Source: Cognatishimia sp. MH4019 (GTDB lineage: Bacteria > Pseudomonadota > Alphaproteobacteria > Rhodobacterales > Rhodobacteraceae). From it: 64,000 nt of DNA. The position numbers and the translations under genes were made by a program. The stretch's first letter is position 1, and each line of letters begins with the position of its first letter. Shown here piece by piece: positions 17,376 to 28,000 of this stretch. A model generated the notes under the pieces. It was not told the origin of the DNA and did not search any database. It saw only the letters and a list, made by a program, of their open reading frames with translations. The stretch covers positions 1-64,000 of the forward strand of contig NZ_JAHTBL010000009.1 in assembly GCF_020177595.1 (NCBI RefSeq). Reading direction: 5' to 3'.

Positions 17376-19090
17376 TGCGCTTGCCTTTCCTGAGTCAAAG
17401 GCCGTGCCGCCGCGTTCTGTCCCGACAGCTTCGCCAGCACCGTCTTGGCCTCTTCAAACATCACCAACTCGCCCGCTTTAAGCACGGCGATATGATCCAC
17501 ATGATGGAGAAGTGCAGGCCGATGCGCGATCAACACCACCGTGATCGCCGCCTCGCGCGCATTGCGCAGGCATTGCACCAACGCCTGCTCGCCATCCGTG
17601 TCGAGGTTCGAGTTCGGCTCATCCAGCACCACGAATTTCGGCGCCCCGTAACAGCACCGCGCCAAGGCCACACGCTGGCGCTGCCCGGCTGAGAGGTTGA
17701 CCCCCTGCTCGCCGATATCGGTCTGATATCCATCAGGCAGCGTCAGGATAAACTCGTGCACCTCGGCCATCTGCGCCGCAGCAATGACAGCCGTTTCATC
17801 CGGGTCTCCCGACATGCGCGCGATGTTTTCGGCCACCGTCCCGCTGAAAAGCTCAATGTCCTGCGGCAGATACCCCAAGGCCGTGCTCAGCTGGTCGATG
17901 GGCCACTGATCCAAAGCAGCACCATCCAGCAAAACCGCGCCGGATGTCGCAGGTTTCACACCCATCATCAGCCGCGCCAGCGTTGTCTTGCCACTGCCGC
18001 TTGGCCCGATCACCCCCAGCGCCTCACCCGGCTTAATCGCCAGATTGACGCCACGCAACTGCCAGCGTCCGGTGCGCGGATCCTGATAGGTCAGCTTATC
18101 GATCTGCACCGCGCCGACAGGATCAGGCAGCGCCATCCGGTCTTCCTCAGCCGCCTCTTCGGTCAGCACCGTATCCAGACGCTTGCGCGCTTTGCGCATC
18201 CCGACCCAGGCCTGATAAATCCCGACCGAGGCATCGAACGGCCCAAGCGCCTTGCCGGTCAGGATATTGACCGCAATAATCGCGCCCATCGACATCTCGC
18301 CGCGGATCACGAACCATGTGCCAATCGCAGTTATGACCACCTGAAGGCTCATGCGGAAGGTGCGGGTGAAATTACCCAAACCGGCGGTGATCGCCTGCGC
18401 GCTATAGCTGTATTCCAAATGCTCTGTATTGTGCCGTTTCCACCGCAGCGACGCGTTGCGGATCATGCCCATGGCGCTGACCACTTCGGCATTGCGCACC
18501 ACCGTCTCAAGACCCTGCATCGACCGGATCTGCGCGTCACCTGCAGCTTCCAGCCGTTTGGCTGGCCAGCGCTGCGTCAGGATCGCAAGCACCAGCAAGA
18601 ACAGGGCGGCCAGCGTCACCACAATCCCGATCGTCACATTGATGATGTAGAGCACCACGAAAAACAGGATCGCCCAAGGCGCGTCCAGCAACTGAAAGAA
18701 GGGAGGCGATGCAAAAAAGTTGCGCACCGTCGTCAGATCGCGCACCGGCTGCGTGCCAATCGTGGGCGTATAGACCGCCAGCGAAACCGAGCGCGCGACG
18801 ATCTCTTCTGACAGCTTGTCATCCATCCAGCGCGAGATTTGCGTCAGCATCACCTGCCGGAAAAGCTGCAAAAGCCCCATCGCGATCACACAGCCGCCCA
18901 CGATGATCGTCAGCATCAAAAGCGTGTCCAAAGATGCGCTCGACAGAACACGGTCAAAGACCTGCATCGTGTAAAGCGGCACCGCGAGGCTGAGCAAAGC
19001 AATCACGAAACTAAACGCAAGTGCGCCCGCGAAAAGCGGGCGACACTGTTTTAGGGCCTGCGTCAGCAGATCTGTTTCAGCCGCTTTCAT
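17372..19090 (-). CDS. Type I secretion ABC exporter (PrtD family)
   Basis: The 572-residue half-transporter has an N-terminal six-helix domain (residues about 20-300) and a C-terminal ATPase. The ATPase has Walker A GPSGSGKTT, signature LSAGQRQRVALAR, Walker B FVVLDEPN and the H-loop histidine in VVLIAHRP. The usual D-loop follows as NLDTDGE. It lacks the C39-like peptidase domain found at the N-terminus of HlyB-type exporters, so it belongs to the PrtD/PrsD class that moves RTX proteases, lipases and adhesins. It starts 9 bases after the giant RTX gene. Exporters of this class recognise an uncleaved C-terminal signal. Confidence 0.94.
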   Translation of the reverse strand: MKAAETDLLTQALKQCRPLFAGALAFSFVIALLSLAVPLYTMQVFDRVLSSASLDTLLMLTIIVGGCVIAMGLLQLFRQVMLTQISRWMDDKLSEEIVARSVSLAVYTPTIGTQPVRDLTTVRNFFASPPFFQLLDAPWAILFFVVLYIINVTIGIVVTLAALFLLVLAILTQRWPAKRLEAAGDAQIRSMQGLETVVRNAEVVSAMGMIRNASLRWKRHNTEHLEYSYSAQAITAGLGNFTRTFRMSLQVVITAIGTWFVIRGEMSMGAIIAVNILTGKALGPFDASVGIYQAWVGMRKARKRLDTVLTEEAAEEDRMALPDPVGAVQIDKLTYQDPRTGRWQLRGVNLAIKPGEALGVIGPSGSGKTTLARLMMGVKPATSGAVLLDGAALDQWPIDQLSTALGYLPQDIELFSGTVAENIARMSGDPDETAVIAAAQMAEVHEFILTLPDGYQTDIGEQGVNLSAGQRQRVALARCCYGAPKFVVLDEPNSNLDTDGEQALVQCLRNAREAAITVVLIAHRPALLHHVDHIAVLKAGELVMFEEAKTVLAKLSGQNAAARPLTQERQAQ

Positions 19091-19099
19091 CCCTCATCC

Positions 19100-22000
19100 T
19101 TAGAAATTGAAGTGAGACGCGTTCAGGTCATGGGTGTCATCCAACAGACGGATCACAAAATCAGTCCCGTCGATGGCGACCTCCGTATAGCCATTGGCCG
19201 CCTGGATATCGAGGTCCGAGAAGGCCACGTCCAAAGCCGCCAGATCGATCTTGTCGCTGTTGCGGTTGAAGTCTGCCACCACGTCAATCGCAGACAGGCT
19301 GCTGTCGGTCAGCGCTTCAAAGCGGAACACGTCCGCACCGCTGCCACCGTGCAGGTAATCCGCACCGGCCCCCCCGATCAGACGGTCATTGCCGTCCCCA
19401 CCAAAGAGCTGGTCAGCCCCCACGCCACCGCGCAGGGTGTCGTTATGGTCACCGCCATACATCTGGTCGTTGCCGCTGCCACCGTCCATGACGTCGTGAC
19501 CATGCTGACCATACATGCGGTCATGGTTGCTGTCGCCATACATGGTGTCGTTATTCAGACCGCCATACATCAGGTCCATGCCGCTGCCGCCATGCATCCT
19601 GTCATGGCCTTGGCCCCCCAGCATCCGGTCGTTGCCCCCGCCGCCGGTAAGCGTGTCGTTATCCGCGCCACCGTCGATCAGCTCATCGCCCGCGCCACCC
19701 GAAATCAGGTCAGACCCGGTGCCCCCGTAAAGCGAGTGATCGCCCGTATGGGTGCTCCCCGAATAGATGAAGTCCGCACCAGAACCACCATGGACAAAGT
19801 CACGACCGCCACCGGTATAAATCACGTCGCGGCCCGCACCGCCTTCGATGTAGTCGTTGCCACCACCACCGTTGATGTAGTCGTGACCCGATTCACCGAA
19901 CAGCCGGTCATTGCCGTCACCGCCATGCATATGGTCGTTGTGATCGCCTCCGTTCAGGTAGTCATTGCCCTCACCACCCGACAGATAGTCATGGCCATGC
20001 CCACCGCGCAGCACGTCATTGCCCTCTTGGCCGTAAAGCGAGTCGTTGTGATTGCCACCGCTCAACGTATCGTTGCCGGTGCCACCGTAAAGACGGTCAT
20101 TGCCGTCTTCGCCGATCAGCTTGTCGTTGCCCGCCACACCGTAAACAAGGTCGTTGCCTGACCCGCCATTGGCCACGTCATTACCGTTGCCACCATGGAC
20201 CGTGTCGTTGTGATCACCACCATGCAGGTTGTCGTCACCATCTTCACCATATAGAAGATCACTGCCTGCATTGCCGCGAATGACGTCGTTATGCGCACCG
20301 CCATAAACGGTGTCATTGCCATTGCCACCATGCAGGGAGTCGTTGCCGTTGCCGCCGACGATGCGGTCGTTGCCATCCTCTCCATAAACGGCGTCATTGC
20401 CATCCTGACCTGCAAGATAGTCATGACCATGGCCGCCCCACAGCTTGTCATGGCCAGTTCCGCCATAGACGCTGTCATTGTGGTTGCCACCCCAGAGCTG
20501 GTCATCCCCGGAATCGCCGTTCAGATAATCATTCTGATCGCCACCATAGAGCTTATCATTGTGGTCGCCGCCGCGCAGGTAATCCGTGCCCGCACGCCCG
20601 TAAAGCGTGTCGTGCCCGTGCTCACCATACAGCCGGTCATTGCCGTCCTGACCGTCCAGAACGTCGTTGTGGTTCTGGCCGTGCAGATTGTCGTTGCCGG
20701 TGCCACCGATCAGATGATCGTCGTGATCGCCACCCAGCAAACGGTCGTGGCCCGAACCGCCAATCAGCTTGTCAGCCCCGCTGTCACCCAGCAGGTAGTC
20801 GTTGCCACTGGAGCCATCAATCGTGTCGTTATTGGCCCCGCCCCGCAGCGTGTCATTGCCCGACCCGCCGTTGATGTTGTCGTTGCCAGCACCGCCGTCG
20901 ATGTAATCGCGACCCGATCCACCGGTGAGCGTGTCATGGCCCGTGCCGCCAAAGATCTTGTCGTTGCCGTCCTGACCATGAACCTTGTCATTGTCGGCAT
21001 CGCCATAAAGGACGTCATCGCCGCCCTCACCATAGATCGTGTCATGGCCGTTACCGCCCCGGATCAGGTCATCATCCAGCGCGTTCAGTTCTGCCGTATA
21101 AGCCGTCTTTTCAGCATCGGTCATGGACAGCATCGCCAGATCGAAAGAGCAGGGCGCAACTGCAGTTCCCTTGCCATAGATCGTGTCGTTGCCGTCCTGG
21201 CCATAGATCGCGTCCAGACCCAGACCCCCTTGAACGTGGTCATTCCCGGCCCCGGCTTCGATTTTATCGTTGCCTTCATAGCCGTAAAGGTTCTCGGACC
21301 AGTAATTGCCATAAAGCTGGTCATCCAGCTGCGTGCCGCCTTTGGTTTCAGGGCGAACCAGCTTTTTCTTACAGCCGCTCTTTTTGTAGTAAGCGTTGTT
21401 GTAGATCAACTGGCCACCACTGTAGTCCCAAGTGCCCGCATCCGTTTGGATCGTGCCAGCACCATAGCTCGCGCCGTTCAGACCATGGCTGATCGTGCCA
21501 GAGCCATATCCGGTACCCGCCCCTGCGCCGGACCCCACGGCGTCATCCGCCTTGGCCATTCCGATGATGTTGCCGCGATGGGTGGTCGAGGCGCCATAAG
21601 CGCTCGTACCGCTCAGCGTGGTATTGCCTTCGGGCGTCGCATCGGCCGTCCAATCCACATCAACACGGCCGCCGTAACGGGAGACGTCCGTCAGGTTCTC
21701 AAACCCGTTGAACTTGAAGCCTTGATGATCAAGCGACGCCATGCTGACCCCTTCCAGCATCAGATGCTGACCACCGCCCAAAGCGATACCGGTGTCCCCA
21801 GCAACCTCGCGGAGGTTGAACTGATGTACCGACGAGAAATCGCCAAAGGCACTCAGATCAACCGTGTCTTCGCGCTCGGTGAAGTCTGTGATCGTATCGA
21901 ACGTGCCCGCGCGATCATCAATGATGAACGTATCGCGCCCGGCCCCACCGGTCATCCGGTCCGAGCCACCATTGCCGTCGATCACATCATTGCCGGATCC

Positions 22001-25000
22001 GCCGGTGATGATCTCGTTCAGAGCCGTGCCCGTGCGCCCGGAAATTGCGATCAGATCAAAGTCGAAATCGCTCTGGTCAAACTGGCCCACGGTAGTGTTC
22101 TCCACCGTCAGAAGCTGACCGCTACCCATATTGAAGACGACATCGTCGCCCTGCTGGCGCGGACCGTAACCCATATACTTCATCTGCGCGAAGCTCACGA
22201 ACTTTGAGCCGAAATTGCTCAGATCAATCGTGTCTGTACCGTTCTGGAAATCCGCGATCACGTCGCGGTCACCTGCGTTCAGCGTGATGCCAAATGTGTC
22301 GCGCCCGGAGCCACCAATCAGCATGTCGCTACCGATCCCGTCGATCAGGCTGTCATTGCCGGACCCACCATTAATCATGTCATCTTCCGATGAGCCGTGC
22401 ATCGCGTCATTGCCCGCGTTGCCAAAGATCACGTCCTTGCCGGGGCCGCCGTCAAGGAAGTCATCCCCGCCCGCACCGATGACCGTGTCATCACCGCCAA
22501 GCGCCAGAACGACATCGTCATCCTCGGTGCCGGTGATATTGTCATTGCCATCCGTGCCGATGATCGCGTTGACCATATCCAGCGTGTAGCCCGTCGCGGC
22601 AAAGGTGATCGCCTCGATCTTCAGGCTCGACGTGAACTGCCCAACGATGCGCAATTGATGCGCGTGATTGGCAACCGACTTGATCAACAGATCATTGCCT
22701 TCGCGCTCAAGGATGATGTCCTTGGGTTCCATACCCCCGGTCAGTTCCAGCACGTCAATGCCCGACGTGTCGCGCAACGTGCCGTTCAGGCCTGTCAGAT
22801 CAACGATATACTTGTCGTTGCCACTGCCGCCTTCCAGCGTTTGCGTTCCGCGCCCGGCGCTGACCAGCGTGTCATTGCCGTCCTGACCGTAAAGCCGGTC
22901 ATTGCCCGTTCCCGCAATCAGCGTGTCATTCCCACCGCGGCCATAGATCAGGTCGTGACCCGTGCCACCGTCCAGAACGTCATGACCGTTACCAGCGTAG
23001 ATCCGGTCATTGCCGCTGCCTGCGTAAACCGTGTCGCCCGCCATGTCCGAGGTGTTGCTCTCGAACCGGTCATCGCCCGAGCCCATGTCCACGGTCTCGG
23101 CACCTGTCGTGTCCACGATACGGTCATTGCCGCTGCTGGCAACATAGACGTCATCGCCCGCGCCGCCGCGCAGATCGTCATTGTGACCTCCGCCATCAAG
23201 CATGTCATTGCCATCGCCGCCGCGCAGAACATCGTTCTGGTTGCCGCCAAACAGCCGGTCATTGCCGTTGCCACCGCGCAGCGTGTCGACACCGTCGCCA
23301 CCGGCAAGCGTGTCATTACCGTCCTCGCCGCGCAGCATGTCATTGCCGTCTTCGCCCCGCAGCGTGTCATTGCCCCCGCCTCCGAAGACTACGTCATCGC
23401 CCTCACCAGCATAGACGTTATCGTTACCTTGCTGGCCCGTGCCGTCCTCGGTGTCGCCGTAAATCTCGTCGTCACCCGCGCCGCCTTCCAGACGGTCATT
23501 GCCTTCGGCACCGGTCATCTTGTCGTCGCCAGCCTCGCCGCGCAGCGTATCCGCGCCCGAGCCGCCGTCCATCACATCCTCGCCGTCGCCACCAACAAGC
23601 AAATCGTTGTCGCCGCCACCCAGCATGACGTCATTGCCGTCCCCGCCATAAAGACGGTCCGCGCCAATCTCGCCCAACATCAAGTCATCGCCAGCTTGGC
23701 CCGCAAGCAGATCATCGCCAAGACCACCCTGCAACACGTCGTTGCCGGCGCCGCCTTCCATGTCGTCATCGCCAGCGCCACCCACAAGCGTGTCTGCGCC
23801 GCTTGCGCCGATCAGCTTGTCGTCGCCCGCCCCGGCGGTCAGAACATCATCGCCCGACCCGCCCGAGAGGTGGTCGTTGCCGTCTCCACCGTTGATCTGG
23901 TCATTGCCAGCGCCGCCATAAAGGCGGTCATTGCCGGTGCCACCGTCAATAATGTCCACGCCGCCTTCGCCGTAAACGACGTCATCGCCAGCGCCTGCAT
24001 TAATAATGTCCTGATCCGTGCCATCCTCATCGGCCGAGGCTGAAGCACCTGCATAGATGATGTCATCACCCGCACCCGCCAGAATGATATCCGCACCGTC
24101 ACCGCCATCGATCCGGTCATTGCCACTGCCCGCAAAGATACGGTCATCGCCTGCGCCGCCTTTCAGCACGTTGTCGCCATCGCCACCATTGATCGTGTCG
24201 TCGCCGTCACCGCCGTCGATCACGTCATTACCAGCGCCATCATCCTCAACGACCGTCTCACCTTCGTCATTGACGACACTGCGCAGACCGTCGCCATAAA
24301 TGACGTCGTCCCCGTCACCGCCAAGGATCGTGTCATTGCCGTGACCGCCATAGGCAAGGTCATCGCCCGCACCCAGCTCAATATTATCGTTGCCGCCACC
24401 GATGGTCAGAAGAATGCTGCCCGGACCTCCCGGGGCCTCTTCGCCCTCGGCCAGCTCAACGGGCGGCATCAGATAGGCATAATCCCCCGCCAGAATGTCG
24501 TTCTTCAGCGACCGATCCGTGCCATGCAGCCAATCAAGGAAGCTTTGCGCGACCTCGTCTTCGCCGCCATCCAGAATGCTGCGCAAGCCGCCCTCGATCG
24601 CGCCCAGCTTCATCAAAAGCGCGGTTGTCAGGGTATAGGCCCCCGAGAACGGGACGAAATTCGCACCCGAATTGTTGTGATAGCTTTGGTGCAGACCCAG
24701 CTTCTCCTTGAGGTCTTTCGAGCCACGCACCGGCCCGTTCAGCCATGTGCGGATCGCAGCCGTAACCTCCGTATCCGCCAGCACCAGCATCTTGTCGCCA
24801 TGGACAACATCATCGCCCGAGCCTGCAATGATCCGATCATTGCCGCCTTCGCCGTCGATCATGTCATTGCCGCCGCCGCCTTCGACATAGTCGTTATGCG
24901 CACCGGCGAAGATCACGTCATGGCCGCCCTGACCATAGATGATGTCATCGCCAAAGCTGCCATCGACAAAGTCGTCACCGCGGCCTGCGAAAATCTGGTC

Positions 25001-28000
25001 ATTGCCTGCGCCGCCCAGCAGCACGTCGGCATGGGTCTGATCGCTGTCGTCCTGATCCTCGATCGCGTCATCAGCTTCTTCGGACCCGGTATCCTCGGGG
25101 CCCTCATAAGACCCCTGCTCACCCAGACGCGAGACACCGCCGCGCGCGACAAAATCAGCAAACCGCTCGTCGGCTTCGCTGTCGCCGAACATGACGTCAT
25201 TGCCGTCACCACCGACGACCAGATCATTGCCATCGCCGCCGATCATGCGGTCATGACCATGCCCCCCGATCAGATCATCATCGCCCGAGCCGCCATCCAG
25301 AATGTCGTTGCCCTTGCCACCGGTCAGCAAATCGTCGCCACCGCGACCCTCCAGCCGGTCATTGCCTTTCAGCCCGTGGATCGTGTTGTCGCCCGAGCCA
25401 CCCAGCAGAGTGTCATGCCCGTCCGAGCCAATCAGCGTGTCGTCATACCCGTCACGCGCACCATAGATATAGCCGCCCGAATATGGCGTGATCGAAACCG
25501 TAACGGTCCCATCGTCATTCCGCTCCACCTGGAACAGCGGCGGCGGCGGCGAGAACCAGCCCCCGAACAAGCCACCGAGGATCTTGCCAATGATGGCTCC
25601 GATGACCGTGCCGATGATCGGCACAATGGAACCCACCAACGAGAACGTGCTGACGACAGCCGAAGTCACAATACTCGACAAATACGCCGTGCCCGCCGCA
25701 ATCGCCGCCTGCCCCAAGGCCGCCCCAATATCCTCGATCCCGCCATCCAGCAGATCGACCAATAGGCTGACAGCCGCAGCCGCAGCGCCCTGCCCCACGG
25801 CCGACAACGGCGGTGCTGCGCCTTCCCAGCCAAACCAGTCGAACAGCTCTTGTGGCAGATGCCCTTCGACAATCGCCCAAGGTTGCGTCTGCAAAGCCTG
25901 CGTGACGACAAAGCGAACCGAGTGGTTGACCGCCAGTTGCTCATATGCCGCCGAATCCAGCTCATCCCCGGAAATGATCGCCATCACCGCGCTGGACACC
26001 AACGCACCTTTGACAGCGGCACCGATCTCGGTTTCGAAAAAGAGCGGATCGGTAACCGGAAGAAGATTACCTTCCGAGTCGGTCAACTCGTTCAAGCGGT
26101 CCAGACCAAAGATACGCGCCAGCGTATCAACACCCATCTCCGCAATGACCTGCGCCGCATAAGCCTCGGCCGCGTCATCCAGCGATTGACCATTGATCAG
26201 CGACGCCAGCAGACCCGGAAGCGCGCCCGCCAGATATTCGCCCGTGTCATCCAATACAGAAGCAATCGAATCTCCGATATGCTGAACCGTATCGGCAACC
26301 ATCTCGATCACTTGGATCAACGGCTGACCCTGTAGATCGCCCTCGGTGACAATTTCATTGTCGCCCGTCATCACAAGGAACTGACCGGACTCCATCTCGA
26401 CGATATAATGAGTATCGCGGGAAATGATGCCCGACTCGATCAGCGCGTCCAGCGTCATCTGGGTGACAAACTGGCCAAGGCAGCGGTTGTGGACACGCAC
26501 CCCGTCTGCGACATAGCGATGGGTCCCCGCAACTTCAAAATTGTAGGTCGCCCAGGCATCACTGAGTTCGGGCTTGTGAACCACATTACCTGCGATCATC
26601 TGAGCATAGGCTTGCTCGAACTGAGCCGCCGTCGAGGCCGAGTAAGAAATGCTACGCGCCTTCACCCAAAGCGTAGCACCGTCCCGCATGACGAGTTGCG
26701 CCATACCGTTGGCATCAATCATCTCTTGGATTGGGGCGAATGTGCCATCGGCTTGCAAGAACGGGTGCTGGGGTGTCGCGACCAAAGTTTTGTGAACACC
26801 ATCGTCCGAATAAGTCAGCTCAATCCAGTCCTGCGTCTCGCCACGGAAAACGCGCGCGACCTCGCCAGGCACCAGTTTACCCGACTGGTCGTACGAAAGA
26901 ACCTGATCACCTGCTTGGATGTCGCGGATCTGGCGCTTCGAGCCATCCCACATATCAATCAAGGTATCACCGGTGAAGCAAGTATCCGCCTCCAGAGCCA
27001 GCAGAATTTCTGCGTGGAACTCTGCCCACTGGTTTGGCGTCATCTGACGCAGGTTTACGGGCCGTGCTTCGCTGACCGCATCAAAGAACGCTTCATAGTC
27101 TTCCGCAAGCGAAGGATCGATTCGTACCAGATCGGCGATCGTCTCCGTGAACTCCTCAAGCGATGCGCGGCCCGTTTCGTCGACAATAGTCGACACAGCC
27201 TGTTGAACCACGACCTGCGCATAGATGTCCTCTTCACGCAGCCATTCGACGAAGAACTCGCCAACCGCCTGCGGCAGTAGTGTCTCACTGCCCGAATAAT
27301 TCAGGACGAATTCATAAAGGGCTTCTCCGGCGCTCTCGCCATAGTTTTGCCCAATAACACCGCCCCCCAGCGCAAAGCCACCAATGATCAGGAATGTAGC
27401 AACACCGCCTGTCGCGACACCAGCGACGGCAAGAAGCGCAACAACGCCCGCGCCCACGGCAGACCCCACGGCAGCGCCACCCGCAGCACCTGCAAGCCCG
27501 CCAACAGCACCAGACAAAAGCTCTTCTGCTTCGGACTGGCGACCGTCACGCAGCAACACACCCGCGGCATAAACCGTCGCACCAAAGTCATAGATGTCGC
27601 CCAACAAACCAAGCTTGGCAAAAGTCGACAGTTTCAGATTGTCGATGACGTTCTTGAAGTCGTTGAATTCATCAACCGTGAACTCCAGCGGAATCGAAAG
27701 ACCACCCGGTAGCTCGTAAGGAATTGTAATCCGCGTCCCGTTCACGCCTTGCAGCTGATAGTTTCCTGACGTCAGATCACCTAAAGTGTCAATCAGCTGA
27801 TCTTGCGTGATGCGATCGCCGCGCACAGCATCGACAAGGGCCTGGCTAACGGACTCTAGGCTCTGACCACGGATATTGACGAATTGCTCGACAGGATCGA
27901 GGCCGATCAGATCACCTTTAGGAATTCCGTTGATATGCGTAACCGCATCGTTTTCCAAAAGCGCAGGCAGCTCGACATTCAGAAAGATACTGTTGGACCA

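Noticed and set aside
19310-25470. Regular tandem repeats resembling a CRISPR array
   Set aside because: The period is 27 bases without unique spacers, the frame is kept throughout and every unit encodes an RTX nonapeptide.
20291-25765. Very long plus-strand reading frames (up to about 640 codons) opposite the giant RTX gene
   Set aside because: They mirror the 27-base RTX periodicity, whose GC-rich Gly/Asp codons rarely yield stops in antisense. They have Val/Ile-rich monotonous products, no ribosome-binding sites and no recognisable domain.
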